Source: Clostridia bacterium (GTDB lineage Bacteria; Bacillota; Clostridia; Lachnospirales; Cellulosilyticaceae). From it: a stretch of DNA of 64,000 nt. Under the pieces are notes generated by a model. The model had not been told where the DNA came from. It saw only the letters and a list, made by a program, of their open reading frames with translations, and made no database searches. Numbering within the stretch: position 1 is the stretch's first letter; each line of letters begins with the position of its first letter. The position numbers and the translations under genes are program-made. The stretch covers positions 248,001-312,000 of the forward strand of contig JARBUI010000003.1 of assembly GCA_029239755.1 (NCBI GenBank). The letters are read 5' to 3'. Below are positions 19,026 through 27,098 of this stretch, piece after piece.

Positions 19026-19895
19026 TTAATTTTTAACTGGAATATATTTTTCAGCCATAATTTTTTGTCCTTCATCCCCAATAATAAAGTCAATGAATGC
19101 CTTAGCCTCTGCTTTAACATCTGGCTTTGTAACAAGGACTAATGGTCTTGAGATCGTGTATGTTCCTGCTTTAATATTTTCTACCTCAGGTTTCACCCCA
19201 TCAATACTTATAGGTTTTACTGTTTCATCAAGATATCCTTCTGAAACAAATCCAATTGAAGCTTCTTTTGAAGCAACTGATGCCATAACTGCTCCTGTCC
19301 CTTCTGCAACAACTGCTGTTTCAACTATCGTAGAAGCTTTGTCTTCATCAATAAGTTTTAAGATTTCTTCAAAAGCACCTCTTGTTCCTGACCCTGCTTC
19401 TCTTACAACAACAACGATATCCTTGTCTTCTCCGCCTACTTCTTTCCAGTTTGTGATTTTTCCTTCGTAGATATCTTTAACTTGTGCTTTTGTTAGATCT
19501 GCTACGCCATTAGATGGATGAACAACAACTGCAATACCATCATACGCAATAACTGTTTCTACAATTCCTGCTCCTTTTTCTTCGTCTTTAAGTTCACGGG
19601 AACTCATACCAATATCTGCTGTACCATCAATAGCTGCTTTGATGCCTGCTGATGAACCAACGCCTTGTATTTCTAAATTATCAGTGTTTCCAAGTTCTTT
19701 ATATTTAGCTGCTAATTTTTCCATTGGTTCTGTTACGGTTGTAGATCCAACGATAGATATTTTAACTCCGCCTGTTGTAGCTTCCTCTGTTTTAGTTTCT
19801 GTTGGTGCTGTCTCTTTAGATGTACCTGCACATCCTGCAAATACCATTGTGCCAAGTGCTAATGCTGCTATACAAGAAAATAATCTTTTTTTCAT
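19026..19895 (-). CDS. pstS: Phosphate-binding lipoprotein PstS
   Basis: A 289-residue lipoprotein: signal peptide with lipobox VFAGC, Cys22, followed by a Thr/Glu-rich linker. Phosphate-binding loops are visible as GSTTVTEPMEKLA, GVGSSAGIKAAIDGTADIGM and REAGSGTRGAFEE. Start 19895 (MKKRLFSC) is fixed by AAGGAGG nine bases upstream; the ATG at 19916 overlaps that site. First gene of the pst operon, behind the Pho box at 20000-20027. Confidence 0.97.
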   Translation of the reverse strand: MKKRLFSCIAALALGTMVFAGCAGTSKETAPTETKTEEATTGGVKISIVGSTTVTEPMEKLAAKYKELGNTDNLEIQGVGSSAGIKAAIDGTADIGMSSRELKDEEKGAGIVETVIAYDGIAVVVHPSNGVADLTKAQVKDIYEGKITNWKEVGGEDKDIVVVVREAGSGTRGAFEEILKLIDEDKASTIVETAVVAEGTGAVMASVASKEASIGFVSEGYLDETVKPISIDGVKPEVENIKAGTYTISRPLVLVTKPDVKAEAKAFIDFIIGDEGQKIMAEKYIPVKN

Positions 19896-19984
19896 TTTCA
19901 ATATCCTCCTTGTCATTATCCCTTTGGATAATATCCCTCGATTTATTTGATTTCATACTTAGCTTACAAACATATACTAACGTT

Positions 19985-20027
19985 GTATTATTGGGTTTAC
20001 ATTTAATGAATGTTAAATCTATGTTAA
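19985..20027 (-). promoter_or_regulatory. Pho box and -10 element of the pst operon
   Basis: On the minus strand TTAACA (20022-20027), TTAACA (20011-20016) and the weaker TAAATG (20000-20005) follow each other with an exact 11-base period, the arrangement bound by PhoP-type regulators in Gram-positive bacteria. A -10-like TAATAC (19985-19990) lies nine bases further on. No classic -35 is needed at such activated promoters. Confidence 0.75.
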
Positions 20028-20102
20028 ATATGCAGACTATACATAGTCCCTGCATTATAGTAAAATAAGGCTATCTAATGAAGAAATGACGAGGAAATGA
20101 TT

Positions 20103-21272
20103 ATGAAAACATTTGAACTTATTGCCACATCTACTTTTGGGCTTGAATCCATTGTAAGAAAAGAAGTAGAGGAATTAGGGTATGAAATTAATTCTGTCAC
20201 TGACGGTAAAATAACTTATACTGGTGATGCAGAGGCGGTTGTTCTATCTAACTTATGGCTTAGAAGTGCTGACAGGGTATTTATTAAGATGGGTGAATTT
20301 AAGGCAATAACTTTTGAAGAACTCTTTAATCAGGTAAATGCTCTTCCCTGGGAGGAGTGGATTACAAGTGATGCCAAGTTTACGGTCAACGGTAAGTCTG
20401 TTAAATCCACGCTATTTAGTATTTCTGACTGTCAGGCTATTGTTAAAAAGGCCATTGTTAAAAGACTCCAGGAACACTATGATATTGAATGGTTTGCAGA
20501 AACTGGTCCTTCTTATACCGTACAAGTTTCACTTTTAAAAGATATCGCTACTTTAACCATAGATACAACTGGCGGTGAGGCCCTTCATAAACGAGGGTAC
20601 CGCAAAAGTACTGTTGAAGCTCCTATCAAAGAAACTCTAGCTGCTGCCCTTCTTGAAATCAGTTACTGGAAAAAAGGGCGTATTCTTTATGATCCTTGCT
20701 GTGGTTCTGGTACTTTTGCCATAGAAGCAGCTATGATGGCTAAAAACATTGCTCCTGGTCTAAACAGAGAGTTTGCTTCCTCTACTTGGGAGCAAATCCC
20801 CAAAAAGCTTTGGGATTCGCTTAGAGAAGAAGCGAGAGAAGCTATAGATCAAAAAGGCAGCCCTATTATCTATGCTTCTGATATTGATAGAAATGCTGTA
20901 TTAAGTGCCAAAGAAAACGCTGAGGCAGCCGGCGTAGGCGAGTACATTCAGTTTTTTGCCAAACCACTGCACAAGACCTCCTTACCCCATGGTGATTATG
21001 GCGTAGTTATATGTAATCCACCCTACGGCGAACGTCTTAGCGACTTAACGAGTATTCAAAGATTACACAAAGATATTCGCACGCTAATGAATACCAATCC
21101 TACTTGGTCTCTATATACAGTTACTTCCGTTGAGACTTTTGAAAAAGAATATGGAAAAAAAGCCGATAAAAAGCGTAAATTGTTTAATGGTAATTTACAA
21201 GTTAACTTTTATCAGTACTTTGGTCCTAAGCCTCCTAAAGGAGGAGAAAATTTTAAGGCTATAACCTCTTAA
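20103..21272 (+). CDS. THUMP-domain class I SAM-dependent RNA methyltransferase (YpsC/RlmL-like)
   Basis: A 389-residue protein: N-terminal ferredoxin-like and THUMP RNA-binding region (1-160) and C-terminal methyltransferase with the SAM loop DPCCGSGTFAIEAA (~197-210) and catalytic motif NPPYGERLSD (~300). It matches the short single-domain relatives of E. coli RlmL, which make N2-methylguanosine in 23S rRNA; rRNA as substrate is inferred. The start at 20103 is preferred over 20097 because GAGG is eight bases away. It lies alone on the plus strand between the pst operon and phoR, sharing its terminator with phoR. Confidence 0.88.
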   Translation: MKTFELIATSTFGLESIVRKEVEELGYEINSVTDGKITYTGDAEAVVLSNLWLRSADRVFIKMGEFKAITFEELFNQVNALPWEEWITSDAKFTVNGKSVKSTLFSISDCQAIVKKAIVKRLQEHYDIEWFAETGPSYTVQVSLLKDIATLTIDTTGGEALHKRGYRKSTVEAPIKETLAAALLEISYWKKGRILYDPCCGSGTFAIEAAMMAKNIAPGLNREFASSTWEQIPKKLWDSLREEAREAIDQKGSPIIYASDIDRNAVLSAKENAEAAGVGEYIQFFAKPLHKTSLPHGDYGVVICNPPYGERLSDLTSIQRLHKDIRTLMNTNPTWSLYTVTSVETFEKEYGKKADKKRKLFNGNLQVNFYQYFGPKPPKGGENFKAITS

Positions 21273-21284
21273 GGTTATAGCCTT
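21255..21284. terminator. Shared bidirectional terminator containing both stop codons
   Basis: Arms 21255-21267 and 21272-21284 (13 bases, four-base loop). The stop codon of the methyltransferase gene (21270-21272) and that of phoR (21275-21277) both lie inside it. Confidence 0.8.
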
Positions 21285-22669
21285 TTAAAGTAAAGTGTAA
21301 AGGTTGTCCCCTCTCCTTCTTCACTTTCCACATTAATTTCAGCATTATAAAGCTGTGCAATATGCTTAACGATCGACAGACCAAGGCCAGTTCCCCCACT
21401 TTTTCTTGATCTTCCCTTATCTACTCTATAAAATCTTTCAAATATATGAGGGATACTCTCTTTAGGTATTCCAATTCCCGTATCTCTCACTCTGATGATA
21501 TTTTTATCATCTTTTATCTCCGTGGTTATGATAATACATCCATGATCGGTGTATTTTATAGCATTGCCAATAAGATTAATCATGACCTGCTCTATATGGT
21601 CAGTGCTGGTATTTTCAAGTACGATATCCTCTGTATGATTAAAAATAAGTTCAATGTGCTTTTTATCTGCCTCTTCCTTTACCATCGCAACAACTCGTTC
21701 AATAACCGTATTTACTCTTGCTATACCGTATTCTTGTTTTTGCATATTCTCTATTTCAGATAGTAAAAGTATATCCTGAATAAGCCGATAGAGCCTTTTA
21801 GCTTCTATGTCTATAATATTTAAAAATCTTAGTGCTATATTTTTATCTTCAAGTGCACCTTCTTTAAGCGTTTCCACAAATCCTTGAATACTTGTAAGAG
21901 GCGTCTTAAGTTCATGAGAGACATTACTTACAAACTGATATTTCATTTCTTCTAAGTTTCTAATTTTGGTGATATCTCTTAATACAATAAGATATTCATA
22001 TACCTTATTCGTCTTTCCAACAGGAACGATAGTTGTATAAAGAATCCTATTGCCTAATGCTAATTCTATCCCATTATACTTAGATTCTTTAAGCGCTTGC
22101 TGAGTAAGTTCTTTGAACTTATCTCCTCTTATAATATTAGTAATATGATTATAATAAGGTTTTTGTGGCTTAAGTTTTAGCATTTCACCTGCCAAAGCAT
22201 TGACTTCTGTAATTTGTCCTTCTTTATCTATTACAACAATTCCTTCATCTAGTGCAGCGAGCACAGATTCTACTTTTGCCTTTTGATGTCTTAGCTTTCT
22301 TATAGTCCCATTAAGCTCTTCTCCCATATTATCAAATGCACTTGCTAGTTTTTGAAGCTCATCTATATTATAATTTCTAAGTTGATGCGTATATTGTCCT
22401 TTGGCAAATAGCTTAGCATCTTTTGTCAGCTGCTCTATGGGCGCAGCTATCTGATTAACAATCCTTGATAAAATAATATACAGGACTATACTTCCTATAA
22501 TCAATGTTCCTATTAGTTTGTAGAGCATATTTGTATAAGGCACAGAGCCTACAATTTCTAAATGATTGCTCTTAGGCAGTCTATAAAACAACATCAATGC
22601 TTCCCCTATAACAAAAACACCTATTATCCATACAATACTCATGACAGGGAAAATAATTCTGTTTTTCAT
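21275..22669 (-). CDS. phoR: Phosphate-sensing histidine kinase PhoR
   Basis: A 464-residue sensor kinase: two membrane helices (~8-28 and 48-70) with only a ~20-residue outer loop, HAMP (70-122), PAS (~132-235), phosphoacceptor box with His252 (FVSNVSHELKTPLTS), and an ATPase domain ending in GTGLGLSIVKHI. The small outer loop suggests signalling through the Pst/PhoU complex rather than direct sensing. It is three bases downstream of phoP, and the pst operon is close by, which supports the Pho assignment. Confidence 0.92.
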   Translation of the reverse strand: MKNRIIFPVMSIVWIIGVFVIGEALMLFYRLPKSNHLEIVGSVPYTNMLYKLIGTLIIGSIVLYIILSRIVNQIAAPIEQLTKDAKLFAKGQYTHQLRNYNIDELQKLASAFDNMGEELNGTIRKLRHQKAKVESVLAALDEGIVVIDKEGQITEVNALAGEMLKLKPQKPYYNHITNIIRGDKFKELTQQALKESKYNGIELALGNRILYTTIVPVGKTNKVYEYLIVLRDITKIRNLEEMKYQFVSNVSHELKTPLTSIQGFVETLKEGALEDKNIALRFLNIIDIEAKRLYRLIQDILLLSEIENMQKQEYGIARVNTVIERVVAMVKEEADKKHIELIFNHTEDIVLENTSTDHIEQVMINLIGNAIKYTDHGCIIITTEIKDDKNIIRVRDTGIGIPKESIPHIFERFYRVDKGRSRKSGGTGLGLSIVKHIAQLYNAEINVESEEGEGTTFTLYFKRL

Positions 22670-22672
22670 CTT

Positions 22673-23380
22673 TTACTCCTTTATAAATTTATAACCTACT
22701 CCCCTTACTGTCTCAATATATTCTCCAATATGATGTTCATCTAACTTTGATCTTAGGTAACGAATATGCACATCAACTGTACGTGTTTCACCGTAATAGT
22801 CATACCCCCATACCTTATCTAATATGACTTCCCTTGTTAGAACACGCCCGCTATTGCTCATAAGCAGTCTTAAAATCTCAAATTCTTTAAAAGTAAGCTC
22901 TATTTGTTTTCCATCGTACACAACTAAATGACTTTCGATGTCTAGTTCTAATCCTTTTATAAAAAGCTTGTCTTTTTTTGACTCTTCACCTTTTACAACA
23001 TTTCTTTCATTTCTTCTAACGGATGCTTTCACTCTAGCCACAACTTCTCTTACACTGAAAGGTTTGGTAATATAGTCATCCGCCCCTAATTCAAGTCCTA
23101 ATATCTTATCTATTTCTTCTGCTTTAGCTGTCACTAAAAGTATTGGAATATCTTTAGTTTTAGGAGATTTCCTAAATTTTTCCAGGGCGCTTATACCATC
23201 TATTCCCGGTAGCATAACATCCAGCAGAATTGTATCAACGTTTTCTTGCTGAGTAGTCCCCATTGCCTCTTCTACACTTATAAAAGTAGATACTTTAAAT
23301 CCATTGATCTCAAGATTATATTTAAGAAGTTCTAAGATATGTTCCTCATCGTCTATTACGACAATATGCTTTTTCTCCAT
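22673..23380 (-). CDS. phoP: OmpR-family response regulator PhoP/PhoB
   Basis: A 235-residue regulator: receiver domain (Asp54 in ILLDVMLPG, Lys in ITKPFS) and winged-helix DNA-binding domain (LTFKEFEILRLLMSNSGRVL, then the recognition helix ETRTVDVHIRYLRSKL). Start 23380 (MEKKHIVVID) follows AAGGGAG; the longer frame from 23410 lacks support. Expected to bind the 11-base repeats at 20000-20027 and activate pst. Confidence 0.93.
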   Translation of the reverse strand: MEKKHIVVIDDEEHILELLKYNLEINGFKVSTFISVEEAMGTTQQENVDTILLDVMLPGIDGISALEKFRKSPKTKDIPILLVTAKAEEIDKILGLELGADDYITKPFSVREVVARVKASVRRNERNVVKGEESKKDKLFIKGLELDIESHLVVYDGKQIELTFKEFEILRLLMSNSGRVLTREVILDKVWGYDYYGETRTVDVHIRYLRSKLDEHHIGEYIETVRGVGYKFIKE

Positions 23381-23684
23381 CTTTTTCTCCCTTCGCTCAC
23401 CTATTTTCACATTTATAATACATCAACTCACTGTTTTTTAGTAGTCATTTTGTATTAAAAATTTAATTACTCAGGATACTATAACTTATTTTTAATCTTT
23501 TTAATTGAGCTTATTAATTTATTCCCCTAAATTTAGGTAGATTTTTCCATACCGAATATCTTTCATTATTAAACTTGCTTTCTGAGTTCAAAGTAAAATT
23601 TACATACACTTTTTTATTTTCAAGTGGATATAATAAGCTGTATAGAGAGATACTTTATTTTTTCAATATAAGGGGGATTTTTTA
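23381..23684. other. Divergent intergenic region between phoP and an unknown gene
   Basis: Holds a consensus -10 TATAAT at 23629-23634 for the plus-strand gene and a 12-base palindrome CCTAAATTTAGG at 23526-23537 that could be an operator. No convincing Pho box or open reading frame was seen. Confidence 0.5.
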
Positions 23685-24119
23685 ATGTCAACTTTGCTCA
23701 CAAAACAACAGCTAGAGAATCACTTATACCAGTTTAGACATATCTTAAGTCACTTTGATTACTCTCCTATAAAAAATGTTAGGTTTTTAAACCTTGAATC
23801 TTTTTTTACTTATATGGATACTGTGGAAGGGAATCCTTTTCAAAAGCAATATATTGAACTTCAAAAAGAATTAGATCATCTGCAGCCTTATCTTCCTTTT
23901 GTATCTTCTAAAAGAGCAAAAGACTTTCTAGATGCCTTAAGTACATGTTCGGATGATAATGAAATAGAAAAAATTAAAAAAGACTATACGAATAAACTTC
24001 GGCAAGATTTTATAAATGTTTCCAGGACCATTACTAGTGAAGATGAATGGAAAAATATTTTAACTACTTGTGAAGAGATACGAGTCCGAAAAGAAGAAAT
24101 GCTCCTTGCACTTCACTAA
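23685..24119 (+). CDS. Hypothetical protein, helix-rich
   Basis: A 144-residue soluble protein with a strong ribosome-binding site (AAGGGGG) and its own terminator, so it is surely expressed. I do not recognise the family. It is rich in Leu, Lys and Glu, predicted mostly helical, with no signal peptide, membrane segment or Cys motif. It lies between phoP and a radical SAM gene, as a single-gene unit. Confidence 0.7.
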   Translation: MSTLLTKQQLENHLYQFRHILSHFDYSPIKNVRFLNLESFFTYMDTVEGNPFQKQYIELQKELDHLQPYLPFVSSKRAKDFLDALSTCSDDNEIEKIKKDYTNKLRQDFINVSRTITSEDEWKNILTTCEEIRVRKEEMLLALH

Positions 24120-24126
24120 CTTCTAT

Positions 24127-24170
24127 AAGATAATATAAGTTGTTAAACTTATATTATCTTATTTATTTTT
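24127..24170 (+). terminator. Rho-independent terminator
   Basis: Arms 24127-24140 and 24147-24160, six-base loop, then ATTTATTTTT. Confidence 0.85.
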
Positions 24171-24196
24171 ATTTCATGTTTTGAAAGGATCCCTAA

Positions 24197-25123
24197 ATGA
24201 TGCAAAATGAACGATTTTATAGCCTTAATCAATTCCTGAGGAAGAGACATGGTGAAAAAGTAATTAAGTTATCCGTCGACGGAGGCTTTACATGTCCAAA
24301 TCGTGATGGACATCTCTCATCTAAGGGGTGTATCTTTTGCAGCGAAAAAGGAAGCGGAGACTTTATCCCTGCTGATAAAAAATCCATTACCGCACAGCTT
24401 GAATCTTCTGTAAACATGCTTTCAAATAAGTGGCCTAACTCTACTAAATATATAGCTTATTTTCAATCATACTCTAATACATATGCACCTGTCTCTGTAT
24501 TAAAAGCAAAATATGAAGAAGCTTTATCTTTCCCTAATGTTGTAGGAATCGCAATTGCAACAAGACCAGATTGCTTAGATGATTTTGTAATCGAGTATCT
24601 TGAAACGCTTAGTCATCAAACACATTTGTGGGTTGAGCTTGGGCTTCAGAGTATTAATGAATCAACAGCTAAGTGGATCAATCGGGGTTACGCATTAGAG
24701 TCTTTTGATAAAGCACTCCATAAACTCTCACTTAAAAATATTGAAACTGTTGTACACCTTATTCTAGGCTTTCCATCCGAGACGCTTCTGGATATGCTTA
24801 GTACTGCGAGGTACGTCAGCAAGCTTCCACTTCAAGGTGTTAAGCTGCATATGCTGCATGTTCTGGATAATGCACCTCTTGGGAGTTTCTATCTTAAGAA
24901 CCCATTTGATTTGCTTTCAAAAGAAGAGTATATCTTTACCGTAGGTGAAATACTAAGTTTACTTCCTCCTCATTTTGTTATTCACAGATTAACCGGCGAC
25001 GGGGATGCAAAACATCTTCTTGCTCCACTATGGACTAAAAATAAAAAGCAGCTTTTAAATGACTTGCACTATTATTTAAAGGCAAATAATATCTATCAGG
25101 GTAAATCTTTAAACATATATTGA
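24197..25123 (+). CDS. TIGR01212-type radical SAM protein (YtqA/YhcC-like)
   Basis: A 308-residue protein with the cluster-binding cysteines Cys33, Cys45 and Cys48 (CPNRDGHLSSKGCIFC, spacing C-x11-C-x2-C) and the family signature KLSVDGGFTCPNRDG. Later blocks AYFQSYSNTYAP, GIAIATRPDC and WVELGLQS fit this branch of the radical SAM superfamily. Function within the branch is unassigned. AAAGGA lies eight bases before the first ATG. Confidence 0.88.
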   Translation: MMQNERFYSLNQFLRKRHGEKVIKLSVDGGFTCPNRDGHLSSKGCIFCSEKGSGDFIPADKKSITAQLESSVNMLSNKWPNSTKYIAYFQSYSNTYAPVSVLKAKYEEALSFPNVVGIAIATRPDCLDDFVIEYLETLSHQTHLWVELGLQSINESTAKWINRGYALESFDKALHKLSLKNIETVVHLILGFPSETLLDMLSTARYVSKLPLQGVKLHMLHVLDNAPLGSFYLKNPFDLLSKEEYIFTVGEILSLLPPHFVIHRLTGDGDAKHLLAPLWTKNKKQLLNDLHYYLKANNIYQGKSLNIY

Positions 25124-25176
25124 GTTTCATCTATTTTTAATATACAATAGGATTAAAAAGTGTGAGGAGGCGCGCT

Positions 25177-25701
25177 ATGATTAATAATCATGAAGATTTT
25201 ACTATTAATAAGCTCATCATACTTTATCTTTTATCTCAAGTGAAGATACCACTATCTCTTTCTCAAATAACGCAAATCATACTTGAAAGAGGTTATACCA
25301 ACTACTTTTCCCTGCAACAATATTTAAATGAATTGCAAAAATCCACTTTTATTACTGCTACTAAACAAAATAATGCCTCTTTTTTTGAGATAACTGATAA
25401 AGGCACTGAAACCTTAGATTTTTTCTCCTCTAGAATACCTGATTTTACGAGAAAAGAATTAGACCAGTTTATAGAGGGTAATTGGAGACAATTAAGGAGT
25501 GAATTAGACATCCACGCTGAGTATACTCCAAATAAATCTAATGAATATATAGTAAACTGTAAAGCTATAGAAAATAATTCCCCTCTTATCGAACTAAATA
25601 TAAGTGTTGGTTCAAAAAAACAAGCTATTGAGCTTTGCAACAAGTGGAAGTCTGATGCTGCTAACCTCTATAGTGAAATTCTTCAACTACTATCCAAATA
25701 A
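25177..25701 (+). CDS. DUF4364 family protein
   Basis: A 174-residue protein common in Clostridia. The N-terminal ~75 residues look like a winged helix (INKLIILYLLSQVKIPLSLS, then FSLQQYLNELQKS and a turn/wing), the rest is an alpha/beta tail, so a transcriptional regulator is plausible. Start ATG 25177 is fixed by AGGAGG six bases upstream; the frame continues upstream to a GTG at 25162 that overlaps this site. Confidence 0.8.
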   Translation: MINNHEDFTINKLIILYLLSQVKIPLSLSQITQIILERGYTNYFSLQQYLNELQKSTFITATKQNNASFFEITDKGTETLDFFSSRIPDFTRKELDQFIEGNWRQLRSELDIHAEYTPNKSNEYIVNCKAIENNSPLIELNISVGSKKQAIELCNKWKSDAANLYSEILQLLSK

Positions 25702-25735
25702 AAAAAGATGTCGTATGCATTAGCGACATCTTTTT
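25702..25735. terminator. Bidirectional terminator
   Basis: Arms 25702-25713 and 25724-25735 with A-run and T-run on the outer flanks, between the DUF4364 gene (+) and the tRNA pair (-). Confidence 0.9.
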
Positions 25736-25783
25736 ATTTAGATAAATATAAAAATCATTTGAGTAACATCTAAAAATATAAAA

Positions 25784-25858
25784 TCGGGGTGACAGGACTC
25801 GAACCTGCGGCCTCCTGAACCCAAATCAGGCGCTCTAGCCAAACTGAGCCACACCCCG
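25784..25858 (-). tRNA. tRNA-Pro (anticodon TGG)
   Basis: Full cloverleaf on the minus strand; acceptor CGGGGTG/CACCCCG, anticodon loop with TGG, discriminator A. CCA is not encoded. Confidence 0.95.
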
Positions 25859-25864
25859 ATAATA

Positions 25865-25936
25865 AGCGCGAGACGGGATTCGAACCCGCGGCCCTCTCCT
25901 TGGCAAGGAGATGCTCTACCCCTGAGCCACTCACGC
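25865..25936 (-). tRNA. tRNA-Gly (anticodon GCC)
   Basis: Acceptor GCGTGAG/CTCGCGC with one G-T pair, anticodon GCC, discriminator T, CCA not encoded. It is transcribed with tRNA-Pro six bases downstream. Confidence 0.95.
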
Positions 25937-25977
25937 ATATCATAATTATTAATCTCTTGTCTCTTCCGACGAAAACT

Positions 25978-26006
25978 ATCATACCATATTTCATTTTTTG
26001 TGTCAA
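25978..26006 (-). promoter_or_regulatory. Promoter of the tRNA-Gly/tRNA-Pro pair
   Basis: TTGACA (26001-26006), 17 bases, TATGAT (25978-25983) on the minus strand, about 40 bases before the first tRNA. Confidence 0.8.
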
Positions 26007-26017
26007 CATCTATATTA

Positions 26018-26458
26018 CTATTTTTTGCTTTTTATCTTCTTTATATGCCTATCTATTTTCTGTTTGAGTTCATCTGCATACTTAAAACGAGGTGTCAGCT
26101 CTCCAAAATGAGAAAGTAGTATCGCGTCTATTCTGCTTTGCTCTAGTGTTGTTTCTTGCTTCATATAATCCTCTATATTGAAAGACTGAGTATACGAGAT
26201 ACTGTGCTGCATTTCTGCTGTTTGCTCTATTTTAGGTTCTTGTATGCTTTCCTTGACTTCTTCTTTTCCTGCTTGTGTTAAAAATTCACCCATTTCTTTT
26301 AATGTATTAACTATTTCCTCAGATACTATTAATGATGGTTCTTGAAGAGGTGGAAAATCTATGTCTTTGTCAGCAGGTATATCCTCATCTATTTTTTCAT
26401 CTAATATAGATAATTCTAATTTGCCCTCTTTGAAACAATATAGATCTCTTTTAGTCAT
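26018..26458 (-). CDS. Hypothetical acidic protein downstream of engB
   Basis: A 146-residue protein with a strongly acidic, Pro/Glu/Asp-rich N-terminal half that is probably disordered and a basic C-terminal end (KQKIDRHIKKIKSKK). No family recognised. Start 26458 is supported by GAGGTGG upstream. It follows engB at 30 bases and may be co-transcribed with the lon-engB genes. Confidence 0.6.
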   Translation of the reverse strand: MTKRDLYCFKEGKLELSILDEKIDEDIPADKDIDFPPLQEPSLIVSEEIVNTLKEMGEFLTQAGKEEVKESIQEPKIEQTAEMQHSISYTQSFNIEDYMKQETTLEQSRIDAILLSHFGELTPRFKYADELKQKIDRHIKKIKSKK

Positions 26459-26488
26459 ATCTTTCCACCTCATTATTTTAAATTATCC

Positions 26489-27082
26489 TCATATATTTAT
26501 ATTAATATTTTCTTCCAGAATTGTCCATAATTCTTCTTTACCTTGTTTAGTTTCTGATGAAAAGCCTATAAGCAGGTCATCACCGGATAGGCCTAGTCCT
26601 TTTTTGATGATACTAAGATGTTTCTGAACTTGACTTCTTTTAATTTTATCAAGTTTTGTTGCTACTACTATAACACTTTGATGGAAATGAGAAATCCAGT
26701 CATACATCATTTTATCATTCTCTGAAACCTCATGTCGTATATCAACCAAAAGAATAACCTTTTTAAGCTCAGACCTCCCATCCAAATACCCCTCAATAAG
26801 TTTACCCCACTTCTCCCTTTGTTCCTTCGAAGCTTTTGCATAACCGTACCCTGGAAGATCAACAAACATAACAGTATCTTGAATATTATAAAAGTTTATT
26901 GTTTGAGTTTTACCAGGCTGAGAGCTTGTTCTCGCCAGTGCCCTTCTATTGGTAAGTGAATTAATAAGTGAAGATTTACCCACATTAGACTTACCTGCAA
27001 AAGCAATTTCAGGTAAATCGTGTTCAGGGAATTGATTTTTGTTTCCTGCTGTTATAATCATTTCTGCCTTTGTTACATTCAT
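26489..27082 (-). CDS. engB: Ribosome biogenesis GTPase EngB/YsxC
   Basis: A 197-residue GTPase needed for large-subunit assembly. G1 is GKSNVGKS (30-37), G3 is DLPGYGYA, G4 is TKLDK, and a late Ser-Ser-Glu gives G5. The family-typical RTSSQPGKTQTINFY switch region is present. GAGGAG lies seven bases before the ATG. It follows lon, as in many Firmicutes. Confidence 0.97.
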   Translation of the reverse strand: MNVTKAEMIITAGNKNQFPEHDLPEIAFAGKSNVGKSSLINSLTNRRALARTSSQPGKTQTINFYNIQDTVMFVDLPGYGYAKASKEQREKWGKLIEGYLDGRSELKKVILLVDIRHEVSENDKMMYDWISHFHQSVIVVATKLDKIKRSQVQKHLSIIKKGLGLSGDDLLIGFSSETKQGKEELWTILEENININI

Positions 27083-27098
27083 TTAAATTCTCCTCTTT

